Shown in pieces: positions 52,339-60,529 of a DNA stretch of 64,000 nucleotides. Positions within the stretch are counted from its first letter, which is position 1. Every line of letters starts with the position of its first letter. Source of the stretch: Lactonifactor sp. BIOML-A5 (GTDB lineage Bacteria > Bacillota > Clostridia > Lachnospirales > Lachnospiraceae). The stretch covers positions 1 to 64,000 of the forward strand of contig NZ_WKYV01000015.1 in NCBI RefSeq assembly GCF_009677585.1, read 5' to 3'. The position numbers were made by a program, and so were the translations under genes. The notes below the pieces were generated by a model. The model saw only the letters and a list, made by a program, of their open reading frames with translations. It was not told where the DNA came from and made no database searches.

Positions 52339-52644
52339 ATGGAATTTAATAAAAGAGGATTTGAATTATTTAGAAAAGATGTAGAAGTAGCATTACAATC
52401 AGTAGCAGAAAAGCATGGTGTTGAAATAGAGTGTGGTAAAATTTCTTACAGTAGTTTTGATTTTACTATGCAATTAAAAGTTACTAAAAATGATGGTCAC
52501 AAAGATGGTAAGAAAGCATTATCAATAAGAGAATGGACTTGCTCTGAGTGTGGGACACATCACGAAAGAGATATAAATGCAGCGATAAATATTCTCAATG
52601 AAGGTTTGAGAATGAAAACCGTAGGAACTACGGAGTTAGCTTAG
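52339..52644 (+). CDS. Chimera: phage protein N-terminus fused to a TnpB C-terminus (101 aa)
   Basis: ATG 52339 with GGAGG upstream. Residues 1-60 ([34 protein letters not shown]) look like a common small phage protein. Residues 62-101 switch without a stop to a TnpB tail: [20 protein letters not shown] and [10 protein letters not shown], the zinc finger and RuvC-III of IS605-type TnpB. An IS right-end hairpin follows at about 52,680-52,709. So an IS insertion followed by deletion left a hybrid gene. Whether the hybrid works is unknown. Confidence 0.7.
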   Translation: MEFNKRGFELFRKDVEVALQSVAEKHGVEIECGKISYSSFDFTMQLKVTKNDGHKDGKKALSIREWTCSECGTHHERDINAAINILNEGLRMKTVGTTELA

Positions 52645-52675
52645 GTAAACTTGTCTCGTTAGAGATATTGACTAA

Positions 52676-52709
52676 GAAGCCAACAAGCTTTAGCTTGTGG
52701 GTAGTTCAC
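52676..52709 (+). mobile_element. IS605-type right-end hairpin relic
   Basis: CCAACAAGC-TTTA-GCTTGTGG is the subterminal hairpin typical of IS605 right ends, followed by GTAGTTCAC. It belongs to the TnpB tail preceding it. Downstream bases would have been the guide of its RNA. Confidence 0.65.
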
Positions 52710-52771
52710 AGCAGTCAGATTACTTCTGGTTGCTTTTTTTGTGGTAAAAAAGAAAGATTTAGGAGGAATTA

Positions 52772-53107
52772 ATGAACAACGTAGTTTTTGATCCGGAACT
52801 TTATATTGCTCAAGGTGGGAAAATCATTGACTTTGATCCTGCTTACGCAGCAAGAGAGAAAGCAAGGAGGAGGGCTATAGAAAAAAGGAAAAGAATACAA
52901 ATGAAAGAAATATTAGAAGAGAGAGAGTATTTTCGCCAACAAAGGAAAATGGGGTTATTTCTTAGCATGGCAGCATTATTTTGCTTTTTATTTGGCAATG
53001 GTGCAATTTTAGTGTTGGGTGTCATGCTGTTTTTAATTGGGGCTGGAATGATAGCAACGAAGAAAATGGTTTTGGTTAATGAATACTGGGAGAGGAACAA
53101 TTTATGA
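52772..53107 (+). CDS. Small membrane protein (111 aa)
   Basis: ATG with AGGAGG upstream. An Arg/Lys-rich helix at residues 28-60, then two transmembrane helices at about 62-77 and 80-97. Possibly a membrane-bound phage protein such as an exclusion or holin-like factor; family not recognised. Confidence 0.6.
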   Translation: MNNVVFDPELYIAQGGKIIDFDPAYAAREKARRRAIEKRKRIQMKEILEEREYFRQQRKMGLFLSMAALFCFLFGNGAILVLGVMLFLIGAGMIATKKMVLVNEYWERNNL

Positions 53108-53235
53108 AAGAGTATAAGATAATAGGAAGTTTTGTTTTTAGGGGAGTTGAGTATGTGGATGTACAGGCACCTCACTCCGTCCATGTAATGACCATGGAAG
53201 AATTTAAAGGATTGTGTAATGTACATGTTGAGTAA
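53104..53235 (+). CDS. Small hypothetical protein (43 aa)
   Basis: The ATG overlaps the stop of the membrane-protein gene (TTTATGA), implying translational coupling. Beta-rich (MKEYKIIGSFVFRGVEYVDV). Confidence 0.5.
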   Translation: MKEYKIIGSFVFRGVEYVDVQAPHSVHVMTMEEFKGLCNVHVE

Positions 53236-53309
53236 TGTTAGACTTTAAACTTTCAAAGACTATGTTATAATGTAAATGTTAGATTATGTATATGAATTAA
53301 GGAGCTATT

Positions 53310-53546
53310 ATGAAAACTGTAAAGTTCAATTACGTAAGGTGCTTTTGCATTGCCACACATTACAATTCACTAAATCCGTTGAAAGTCGAAAGAGATAATA
53401 TAAACAAGCCATACCACAAAATTGCTATGGATTGTGATGCTATAGCATTACACAAGTGTAACCCTAGAGTATGCCAGGGATTTCTAGAAGCTGAAGTTGA
53501 AGTGCCTAGAGAGGAAGAATGGAGGTTAAGAGATAGGAAATATTAA
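53310..53546 (+). CDS. Cys-rich small protein (78 aa)
   Basis: ATG with AAGGAG upstream. Cys at residues 11, 13, 42, 50 and 55; possible metal binding. TATAAT upstream at about 53,264 may serve as a -10 box. No family recognised. Confidence 0.55.
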   Translation: MKTVKFNYVRCFCIATHYNSLNPLKVERDNINKPYHKIAMDCDAIALHKCNPRVCQGFLEAEVEVPREEEWRLRDRKY

Positions 53547-53593
53547 GATGGAACATTATATGAATAAACCTGATAGATGTAGGATTAGCTGTT

Positions 53594-53758
53594 ATGATGT
53601 TTATATGGATTACAAAAACAAAATGCCATAATAAGATTGCTAAGAAACACGAAATCAGTGTCGACGAGGTAAAGAGGATAATTAAACAGGCTAATAGGAT
53701 CACATCGCTAAAATCACCTCTGGATGAATTATGGTTAGATGAAGCGGATTTTCATTGA
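53594..53758 (+). CDS. Small basic protein with N-terminal hydrophobic start (54 aa)
   Basis: ATG-ATG with AGGATTAGC upstream. The segment NKIAKKHEISVDEVKRIIKQ looks like a helix-turn-helix half. Another frame starting MEHYMNKPDRCR (53548-53631) overlaps it. The protein at 57335 also starts ME-YMNKP and has a similar tail, so the two loci may share an ancestor. Confidence 0.35.
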   Translation: MMFIWITKTKCHNKIAKKHEISVDEVKRIIKQANRITSLKSPLDELWLDEADFH

Positions 53759-53807
53759 AGACTTGTTTACTATTAGCTCTTCTATATAAAGAAAGGTAGG
53801 TAAAAGT

Positions 53808-53882
53808 GTGTATACAATAATTATGGGGATAATTGCTTATACGATTGGGTGTTTACTTGAGAGCGTAGGGCGAAAAGGATAA
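53808..53882 (+). CDS. Tiny membrane peptide (24 aa)
   Basis: GTG start after AAAGGTAGG; a single hydrophobic helix (IIMGIIAYTIGCLL) with a basic end. Size and type are common among uncharacterised phage membrane peptides. Confidence 0.35.
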   Translation: MYTIIMGIIAYTIGCLLESVGRKG

Positions 53883-54238
53883 ATTAATCATCAATATATC
53901 TATCGGGAAAAATTTGGTATTTTAAATAAAAAGAGTAAATGACCATATGTCGCCATCCGGACAGAAAAAGGTGCGTTGGTTATGTGAATGTCAATGCTAC
54001 AACCAATAGCAGTTGAAGCTGCGAAGAAAAGCCCGAATGCAGGTAGATTTGAAACAAGGGATGGCAGGTTATTCCAACAGATAATGATATGAAATAATGA
54101 TTGTTTACTTCGGTTTGTGTGTAATCAGAAGGCATTAACAAGAGATTGTTAGTGCCTATTATAATACACAAAAAGCAACTAAAAATAGTTGCATGATTTC
54201 GCTGCTAGGAGTATACTATATATAAAGGAGATGTGGAT
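53883..54238 (+). other. Gap with remnants of AP2-type endonuclease sequence
   Basis: Two short frames, one with RWLCECQC and one with AVEAAKKSPNAGRFETRDG, resemble pieces of AP2/HNH-like phage proteins, but stops break both. -10-like TATAAT and TATACT occur near 54,160 and 54,215. Confidence 0.3.
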
Positions 54239-54298
54239 ATGAGTAAGAAGGATAAACTGATAGATAGATATATATTAGACCAGGTAATAGAGAATTAA
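54239..54298 (+). CDS. Possible vestigial HicA-like peptide (19 aa)
   Basis: AAAGGAG precedes an ATG frame of 19 codons (MSKKDKLIDRYILDQVIEN). The first eight residues resemble the beginning of HicA toxins, and it is directly upstream of hicB. Too short for a toxin; may be a remnant. Confidence 0.25.
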   Translation: MSKKDKLIDRYILDQVIEN

Positions 54299-54314
54299 GA
54301 AGGGATAGTTTACT

Positions 54315-54647
54315 ATGAGCAGTTTGTTATCATATAAGAATTATAATGGTACTGTCGAATATTCGAAAGAAGATAGATGTCTTTTTGGTAAGGTAATCGG
54401 TTTAAAGTCCTTACTGTCATATGAAGGGGATTCGGTGCAGGAGTTGGAAACAGGCTTTCAGAACGTGATTGATGATTACCTGAACGACTGCGAGGAACGA
54501 GGTGTGCAGCCAGAGCAGCCATACAAGGGAACGTTTAACGTTAGGATTAGTCCAGAGCTGCACAGAACGATAGCAACATATGCTATAGAGCATGGAAAGA
54601 GCCTAAATGCAGCCGTGGAAGAAGCTATTGAACATATGGTAGGATAG
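54315..54647 (+). CDS. hicB: HicB-family antitoxin-like protein
   Basis: 110 residues. N-terminal HicB fold (GTVEYSKEDRCLFGKVIGLK, then SVQELETGFQNVIDDYL) plus a C-terminal ribbon-helix-helix segment (GTFNVRISPELHRTIATYAI). HicB binds its own operator and neutralises the HicA toxin. No complete hicA is visible on either side, so it is an orphan or a decayed pair. Confidence 0.85.
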   Translation: MSSLLSYKNYNGTVEYSKEDRCLFGKVIGLKSLLSYEGDSVQELETGFQNVIDDYLNDCEERGVQPEQPYKGTFNVRISPELHRTIATYAIEHGKSLNAAVEEAIEHMVG

Positions 54648-54659
54648 GAGAGAAAAGAC

Positions 54660-54947
54660 ATGGCATCTGTAGAAGAGAATGTTAAACGTATAAAAAAGTA
54701 CCAAATATGTGAAGTTAATTGCTTGAAAATGTCTTTGGATAACTTTAACAACCTGTGTAAAGATTTAACGGATGAAAAGGCATGGATAGAGATTGAATCT
54801 GGAGAATGGTTCTGGGTAATGACTGAAGATTATAGTGGCGAGGAATGTATTGAAAAGATTGGAGAGTTTCTGAATGTATCAATATCAATTAATAAATTGT
54901 TTGTTGATATTCAAAACGGCATAGTAATTATTCAGTTAAGACGATAA
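54660..54947 (+). CDS. Hypothetical protein (95 aa)
   Basis: ATG with AGGAGAG upstream, 12 bases after the hicB stop, hence cotranscribed. An acidic mixed alpha/beta protein with many Trp residues. No family recognised. Confidence 0.6.
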   Translation: MASVEENVKRIKKYQICEVNCLKMSLDNFNNLCKDLTDEKAWIEIESGEWFWVMTEDYSGEECIEKIGEFLNVSISINKLFVDIQNGIVIIQLRR

Positions 54948-55116
54948 GACAGTTGAAATAATAGTTTACAGGAAGCATAGTGTGTTTTGTGTGTGCTAAA
55001 GAATCAGAAATAATTCTATTGCTGATTTTTCATATTGAACCGGGAAGCGTCGCGAACTTTCTGGTTCTTTAGTGCACACAAAATATGAAGAAATATGATG
55101 AGTATTATCAAATGTG

Positions 55117-55155
55117 TCGTAAAACCCCTTGCTTTAGCTATGGGGAGTGTCAATG
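55117..55155 (+). mobile_element. Solo IS605-type right-end relic
   Basis: ACCCCTTGCTTTAGCTATGG forms the same type of hairpin (CCCC and GGGG around TTGCTTTAGCTA) as the intact element's right end at 59783, and is followed by the same AGTGTC. No transposase gene accompanies it. Confidence 0.55.
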
Positions 55156-55269
55156 AGGGCGTTAGTATAGTAGCTAATGCCTTTTATAGTACATATAGAT
55201 TAATTAAGCAATCAGATAATCTTCTGGTTGTTTTTTTATATTATAAAATTAAAAAAGGAGAATGTTAGT

Positions 55270-55341
55270 ATGAAATCAATGGAGCAGAACAATTCACAAG
55301 GTAAAAAATGGTGGCATACGGTATGTCAAAAGACAAGATGA
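55270..55341 (+). CDS. Short leader frame overlapping the ParB-like gene (23 aa)
   Basis: AAAAAAGGAG precedes an ATG frame MKSMEQNNSQGKKWWHT that overlaps the next gene by 34 bases in another frame. One more A in the AAAAAA run near 55,303 would join the two frames, so this is either the true N-terminus after a frameshift or a coupling peptide. Confidence 0.45.
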   Translation: MKSMEQNNSQGKKWWHTVCQKTR

Positions 55342-56132
55342 TTGAAAAGATGAGAAAAATCAATGCCTCTTATAAGAATAATATGGATAGCCGTAAGAAC
55401 GCATTGAAAATTCTTATGGGCGGTATCCCTATAGGCAATAAAGTATTTGTGATAGTACCAGTAGAGGATTTACATATTGATAAAGCATATCAACGGCCAG
55501 TACAAAGTCATGTTAAAACACTTGCCCAAGAGTGGGACGATATGAAGTGTGATCCGCTTAAAATTAATTATAGGAGTGATGGTAATCTATATGTATGGGA
55601 TGGGCAACACAGGCTTGTTGCTTTAAAAATGATGTGTGTTGACTATGTTTTATGTGTCATAACAGTAGGGCTTTCACAGGCAGATGAAGCGGCTTTATTT
55701 GGTTGTCAAGGCGACAGTTTAAAGAAGCCTGACCCATATGATATTTTTAAAGCTCATGTATGTGCCGGTGAAGCAATTGACACTGCAATTAAAGAGTTAT
55801 GTGATAAGTGGGGACTAATTGTCAATAGAAATAACAAAAGGGCTGGAAATTTGTCATGTCTTACTCTCGCAAGAGAGATTTTTAGAAGGGGACACGGAGA
55901 TCACCTTGATTGGGTGCTGGAGTTATTACATAAAGCCAACTGGAACGAATTTACAAAGTCGCATTGCCATAGAATAATTAATGCGCTGTATGAAATTAAA
56001 AAAATGGATGACAGCCAAAATGAATTCGTACAAAGAAAATTAATAACATACCTGGAAAAAACAAACCCAGATGATTTGCTTGTAAATGCAACAATACAAT
56101 ATCCCCAGTTCAAAGACGATAGTAAAAAATAA
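55308..56132 (+). CDS. ParB-like protein (DUF6551-type, 274 aa)
   Basis: Contains the ParB/Srx-like motif DLHIDKAYQRPVQSHVKTLA and YVWDGQHRLVALKMM, the pattern of DUF6551 proteins. Helical C-terminus. These proteins belong to the ParB/sulfiredoxin superfamily and may have nucleotide or nuclease activity. The start is ATG 55308 or, if a frameshift occurs, the upstream ATG 55270. Role in partition or DNA modification is inferred. Confidence 0.7.
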   Translation: MVAYGMSKDKMIEKMRKINASYKNNMDSRKNALKILMGGIPIGNKVFVIVPVEDLHIDKAYQRPVQSHVKTLAQEWDDMKCDPLKINYRSDGNLYVWDGQHRLVALKMMCVDYVLCVITVGLSQADEAALFGCQGDSLKKPDPYDIFKAHVCAGEAIDTAIKELCDKWGLIVNRNNKRAGNLSCLTLAREIFRRGHGDHLDWVLELLHKANWNEFTKSHCHRIINALYEIKKMDDSQNEFVQRKLITYLEKTNPDDLLVNATIQYPQFKDDSKK

Positions 56133-56278
56133 AATTGTTTTTGTTAGCTGTCATAAACGGGGATATATTCATGGAAGATATTATTAGTGGGCAAGATAGA
56201 TTTATTGCATAATTACATATAAACGGTTAGTAGCTGTAAAAGGCTACTGGCTGATTCGTTAAATAAGGGGATGAAAAG

Positions 56279-57265
56279 ATGGGAAAGGTATCAAATGAGA
56301 TTAAGAAACGTTTAATTAGTGAAATAATATCTGAGACTGAATTGGAAAATATCATGGCAGAATATCAATATTATCCACTACAAAGTGAGGACGAAGATAA
56401 TATTACAAAGTTTACAAATTATAGTTCCCAAATTTGGATTAAATTCGAGAGAGATGAAGAAAATAGCTTATTTGTAACCGAAGTATCATATGTTACAAAA
56501 GAAAAAGGGGAAGCTACAAAAGTTGATCCGTTTCATTCGTTTGAAGATTTGAATAAGGTATTGAAATATTTCTTTGATAATGGACAATATCACCACTGGT
56601 TGATTAGCTGCCTTATGGTATCACTTGGAAGACGTGTGGGAGACACAATGGCTTTAAAATGGAGTGATTTATATGCTCATAATGGAAAATTCCGAGTAAG
56701 GCTTACTACGCTAAAAGAAGAGAAGACTGGAAAGAATTTAGGTGTACGATTACATCAATTTGCTCAAAATTGTATTACTGAATATTGTCGATTGGAAAAA
56801 ATAAAACCATTAACTGTCTATGATGAGAGAATATTTAGTATTGGTACTGCCGCCTATAGATCTGCATTGAAAAAAGCAGTTCAGGAAGTTGGAATTGAAT
56901 ATCCATGTAGTAGTCATAGTTTTCGTAAGTTCTATGGAAATATGATGTATAAATTGCATCCACAAGATTCTGATTCAATTAAGATGGTACAGTTTATGTT
57001 TGGACATTCATCTGAAGATATCACTAAGGGATATATTGGAGCAATTGACGAAAAGATTGACAGGTATACGGAAGATTACTCAGATTATTTAAAAAATTGT
57101 ATGGAAGGAAAAGATATCAATATTGATAAGTCTCCGGTCATCTCAATTAAATACGGTGACTTACGTGTAATATTACAGGAAGCACTTACAATAACGAGTG
57201 AAAAAAATGACATTGCAGCTATGAACCAGTTATTATCTATGGTAGAAGAAATGAGGGTTTCCTGA
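56279..57265 (+). CDS. Second tyrosine recombinase (328 aa)
   Basis: Catalytic Arg in SLGRRVGDTMALKWSDL, HxxR-like HSFRKFYGN, His in FGHSSEDITKG and Tyr in GYIGAID. ATG with a weak GGGGATGAAAAG site upstream. It is unlike the integrase at 21432 and lacks a clear N-terminal arm-binding domain. It could resolve multimers of a plasmid-like form or invert or integrate a segment. Confidence 0.8.
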   Translation: MGKVSNEIKKRLISEIISETELENIMAEYQYYPLQSEDEDNITKFTNYSSQIWIKFERDEENSLFVTEVSYVTKEKGEATKVDPFHSFEDLNKVLKYFFDNGQYHHWLISCLMVSLGRRVGDTMALKWSDLYAHNGKFRVRLTTLKEEKTGKNLGVRLHQFAQNCITEYCRLEKIKPLTVYDERIFSIGTAAYRSALKKAVQEVGIEYPCSSHSFRKFYGNMMYKLHPQDSDSIKMVQFMFGHSSEDITKGYIGAIDEKIDRYTEDYSDYLKNCMEGKDINIDKSPVISIKYGDLRVILQEALTITSEKNDIAAMNQLLSMVEEMRVS

Positions 57266-57334
57266 TATAATAATATAAGTATTTGTAATTATCAAATCAA
57301 TTATGTTGGTAGTTGCAGAATATAGGAGGAGCGG

Positions 57335-57490
57335 ATGGAACAGTATATGAACAAGCCAGTTGAATATAACCATACAGATGAAGATATAATTAGAGAATAT
57401 ACTAAGTATCAAGATAAAAGGATAGTGGCAAGGATGTATTGTCTCACAGTTAAAGAAGTAACTGAAATCCTGAAGCGGAAGAATGATTGA
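57335..57490 (+). CDS. Small HTH-like protein (51 aa)
   Basis: ATG with AGGAGGAG upstream. The C-terminal part RIVARMYCLTVKEVTEILKR looks like one helix-turn-helix. Starts MEQYMNKPVEY, similar to a small frame at 53548. Confidence 0.55.
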   Translation: MEQYMNKPVEYNHTDEDIIREYTKYQDKRIVARMYCLTVKEVTEILKRKND

Positions 57491-57520
57491 TTTCAAGATA
57501 GGGGAGCCGCTGTGGGATAC

Positions 57521-57640
57521 TATTTAAATAATATAGTCAGAAATCCCATTAGCTTTAGCTGATGGGATGAATGACAGAGAATAATTATATATGAATAATT
57601 GGAAATCTAAAAACAGGCATAAATTCTTACAGAAAAAGTG
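57521..57640 (+). mobile_element. Remnants of another IS605-type insertion
   Basis: AATCCCATTAGCTTTAGC forms a right-end-type hairpin near 57,535-57,560, followed by GAATGAC. Then an ATG frame MNNWKSKNRHKFLQKK (57591) matches the first residues of IS200-type TnpA and is cut off by the next element's left end. Confidence 0.55.
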
Positions 57641-57706
57641 CGAAAAGCCCACCCCTTTAGGTGTGGGATGGATAGCACAATATTAAAATGGATGTGTATG
57701 TATGTA

Positions 57707-57735
57707 TTGAAATCATACACATATTATGATATAAT
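57707..57735 (+). promoter_or_regulatory. tnpA promoter giving a leaderless mRNA
   Basis: TTGAAA (57707-57712), 17-bp spacer and TATAAT (57730-57735). The tnpA ATG begins 7 bases after the -10 box, so transcription should start at or next to the start codon. No ribosome site is present. Confidence 0.75.
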
Positions 57736-57741
57736 ACATAC

Positions 57742-58143
57742 ATGGAAAATAAATATAGACATACAAACACAACTGTATCTTTGATAAACTATCATTTTGT
57801 ATTTTGTCCAAGATACAGACGTAAAATTTTTCTGATACCAAATGTAGAAGAACGATTTAAAGAACTGGTCAAAATTAAATGTAAGGAGTTAGAAATAGAA
57901 ATAATCGCAATTGAATGTGATAAAGACCACTCTCATATGTTCTTGAATTGTCCACCTACATTAAGCCCATCGGATATTATGCAACAAATAAAAGGATATA
58001 CAAGTAAAATACTTAGAGAAGAATTTAATGACTTATCTAAAATGCCTAGTTTATGGACAAGAAGTTATTTTGTTTCAACGGCAGGATGTGTATGTAGTGA
58101 AACAATTAAAAAGTATGTAGAGAATCAAAAGAAAAGATATTAA
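57742..58143 (+). CDS. tnpA: IS200/IS605-family transposase TnpA (HUH/Y1)
   Basis: 133 residues. The HUH motif is HSH in CDKDHSHMF and the catalytic Tyr lies in KKYVENQKK near the end; SLINYHFVFCPRYRRKIF at the start is typical. It cuts and joins single-stranded DNA at the hairpin ends. Confidence 0.93.
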   Translation: MENKYRHTNTTVSLINYHFVFCPRYRRKIFLIPNVEERFKELVKIKCKELEIEIIAIECDKDHSHMFLNCPPTLSPSDIMQQIKGYTSKILREEFNDLSKMPSLWTRSYFVSTAGCVCSETIKKYVENQKKRY

Positions 58144-58179
58144 AAAGAGAATATTATATTAGAAAGTGAGGTGAATATT

Positions 58180-59640
58180 ATGGCAAACTTTATTGTTGAA
58201 TTTCCATTAAAAACAGAAAAGTATCAGGAAGATATTTTAGATAATCGTTTTAAAATTGGCAGACAGATTTATAATTCTTTGGTTAATGTAACACAGAAAC
58301 GTTATAAAGAAATGATTAAGACAAAGAAATATCGCACTCTTCTATCTTCATTAGCTGGAAATAAGGAATCAGATAAAGAAATTTGGAAACAAATAAATGA
58401 TATTCGTAAACAATATGGTATGTCAGAATATTCATTTCATGAAGATGTAAAACAAATGCAGAAGCATTTTAAAGAAAATATTGATTCTTTCACTGCACAG
58501 AAAATAGCGACAGAGTTATGGAAATCTTATGATAAATTATTCTATGGAAATGGGAAGAAAGTTTATTATAAAAGATATGGTGAATTTAATTCACTAGAAG
58601 GAAAATCAAACTCTACAGGCATACGTTTTAAAGATGATATGATTCTTTGGAATGGATTAGAAATACCAGTTATTATAGATTATGACAATTATTATGAATA
58701 TCAAGCTATGCAATCTCAAATTTGTTACAACAGAATTGTGCGGAAATATGTAAGAAATAAGTATAAATACTATGTACAGATTGTTTTTAAAGGTAATCCA
58801 CCTGTGAAAGTAAATACAGAAACAGGCGAAATAAAACATTATATTGGAGATGGTGATGTTGGTTTGGATATTGGAACTCGCACTATTGCTATTTCAAGTC
58901 AATCCGATGTAAAAATATTAGAACTTGCCGATAAAGTTCAAAACATTGAAAATCAGAAACAAAAACTTCTTAGAAAGATGGATAGGTCGAGACGAGCAAC
59001 TAATCCAGATAATTATAATGAAGATGGAACAATTAAGAAACAAGGTAATAAAAAAGTTATCTGGAATAAATCAAATCACTATATCAAATATCAAAACAAA
59101 TTGAAAGAATTATATAGAAAGCAAGCAGATATAAGGAAGTGTCAACATGAATGTTTGGCTAATTATATCGTATCTCTTGGCAATAAAGTATATGTTGAAA
59201 AAATGAATTTTGCAGGACTTCAAAAACGTGCAAAGAATACTGAAAAGAATGATAAAGATAGATATAAACGCAAGAAACGTTTTGGTAAGTCTTTGGCGAA
59301 TAAAGCACCATCTATGCTATTAGCTATTATAGATAGAAAACTAGGATATTATGGTGAAAAGCTTATTGAGATAAATACTTTTGAAGCAAAAGCAAGTCAG
59401 TTTAATCATTTTGATGGGACATATATAAAGAAATCATTATCACAAAGATGGAATGATTTTAATGGAATTAAGATACAAAGAGACCTTTATTCTGCTTTCT
59501 TAATAATGAATATTAGTAATGATTTAAAAAGTTTTGATGTTAATAAGTGTAATAAGCGATTTGAAAACTTCTATAGACTTCATAATATTGAAGTGGATAG
59601 ATTAACTGGTAAGAAAAATTTAAGTAGCATAGCAATTTAG
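58180..59640 (+). CDS. tnpB: TnpB RNA-guided endonuclease without zinc-finger cysteines (486 aa)
   Basis: ATG 58180 with GAGGTGAAT upstream. RuvC-I GLDIGTRTIAI (D), RuvC-II VYVEKMNFAGLQ (E) and RuvC-III QRDLYSAFLIMNI (D) are all present. In place of the usual CxxC pairs there is FEAKASQFNHFDGTYIKKSL, so this is the zinc-finger-less group common in clostridia. It cuts DNA guided by the omega RNA from the right end and helps retain the element. Confidence 0.9.
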   Translation: MANFIVEFPLKTEKYQEDILDNRFKIGRQIYNSLVNVTQKRYKEMIKTKKYRTLLSSLAGNKESDKEIWKQINDIRKQYGMSEYSFHEDVKQMQKHFKENIDSFTAQKIATELWKSYDKLFYGNGKKVYYKRYGEFNSLEGKSNSTGIRFKDDMILWNGLEIPVIIDYDNYYEYQAMQSQICYNRIVRKYVRNKYKYYVQIVFKGNPPVKVNTETGEIKHYIGDGDVGLDIGTRTIAISSQSDVKILELADKVQNIENQKQKLLRKMDRSRRATNPDNYNEDGTIKKQGNKKVIWNKSNHYIKYQNKLKELYRKQADIRKCQHECLANYIVSLGNKVYVEKMNFAGLQKRAKNTEKNDKDRYKRKKRFGKSLANKAPSMLLAIIDRKLGYYGEKLIEINTFEAKASQFNHFDGTYIKKSLSQRWNDFNGIKIQRDLYSAFLIMNISNDLKSFDVNKCNKRFENFYRLHNIEVDRLTGKKNLSSIAI

Positions 59641-59769
59641 AATTAGAATATATAAAAGGTTTTGACATGAGCCTAATACTATCACTAATGGATACAAAGG
59701 TATCTTTGATAGTGAAAGTCTTATAGAAATTCATTAGTCTTATATGCTTTCGAGTATATTTGGAAGTGA

Positions 59770-60111
59770 ATGTATGTAAGAACCCAACGTGCTTTAGCCG
59801 TTGGAGTGTCAGTTTATGGTAGCCATAGATATGTTGGGAGAATAGTTTGTAGTATTGATAATGAGAAAAGATGTATTAACTTAAGCGATATATATTGTTA
59901 TAAAATATCTAAGGGGTATGGATCTGCTATGATGATAGCATTAATTAGTTATGCTAGGAGTAATAATTATACTACAATAGATGGATGGCTTTCTAGAGTT
60001 GATTATGGACATAAAGAAAGACTGTACCATTTCTATAAAAAATTTGGATTTGAAATTTCTCCCAATGATACAAAGATGGAATTTGCGGATATGAAATTAT
60101 TATTAGATTGA
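59770..60111 (+). pseudogene. Truncated GNAT acetyltransferase
   Basis: From about residue 14 the frame reads as the last 100 residues of a GNAT enzyme: CINLSDIYCYKISKGYGSAM holds the acetyl-CoA-binding loop (K-G-Y-G-S-A), and DYGHKERLYHFYKKFGFEIS the end of the fold. The first part of the frame is IS right-end sequence, so the enzyme's N-terminal half is missing. I do not find it left of the element. Confidence 0.7.
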
Positions 60112-60112
60112 G

Positions 60113-60153
60113 AAAAAAGACGTTAGTGATTATTCACTTTCGTCTTTTTTTCT
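60113..60153. terminator. Bidirectional terminator between convergent genes
   Basis: AAAAAAGACG and CGTCTTTTTT with an inner AGTGA/TCACT stem; A and T runs on both sides serve both directions. Confidence 0.8.
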
Positions 60154-60387
60154 TAAACGATAATTATACTGTAGTAGTCTTTGTTCATAGCTAAAATCAG
60201 CACAAATAATATCAGAAACATCACATTGCAATGCATCACAAATTTTATCTATAACAGAGAATTGGATACTAGAGGTTTTCCCATTACATAAATTATTGAT
60301 TGTGGATGTTGCAATGCCGGTTTGTAGTGATAGCCAGTACTGAGATTTACCTTTTTCCTTTAATGTTTCGTTTAGTATTATCTTCAT
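60130..60387 (-). CDS. XRE-family regulator (85 aa)
   Basis: Helix-turn-helix at residues 16-50 (QYWLSLQTGIATSTINNLCN, then FSVIDKICDALQCDVSDI), close to the Cro/CI type found with MazF and in phage regulators. It is divergent from mazF. Repeats overlapping the mazF promoter are its probable operators. Confidence 0.85.
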   Translation of the reverse strand: MKIILNETLKEKGKSQYWLSLQTGIATSTINNLCNGKTSSIQFSVIDKICDALQCDVSDIICADFSYEQRLLQYNYRLRKKDESE

Positions 60388-60427
60388 TATAAATTACCTC
60401 ATACTTATTTATAATATTTTAGCAGAT

Positions 60428-60482
60428 ATAATTAGTATTTGCAATAATTAGTGTTGACAATAATTAGCGTATACGCTATAAT
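60428..60482 (+). promoter_or_regulatory. mazF promoter with three 16-bp-spaced operator repeats
   Basis: TTGACA (60454-60459), 17-bp spacer and TATAAT (60477-60482). ATAATTAG occurs at 60428, 60444 and 60460, exactly 16 bases apart, and the palindrome GCGTATACGC (60466-60475) fills the rest of the spacer. Confidence 0.85.
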
Positions 60483-60529
60483 ATAAAAAGAAAAAGTAAA
60501 GTACACAGGAGGAGAAGGGAGGTAGCGAT

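Larger units (their letters stand above)
57640..59810 (+). mobile_element. Complete IS200/IS605-type element (tnpA + tnpB)
   Basis: Left subterminal hairpin CCCAC/GTGGG at 57648-57667, the HUH transposase tnpA, tnpB, and right hairpin CCAACG/CGTTGG at 59784-59804 followed by AGTGTC. Elements of this class have no inverted repeats or target duplications and move as single strands. The bases after 59810 would be the guide of its omega RNA. Confidence 0.8.
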
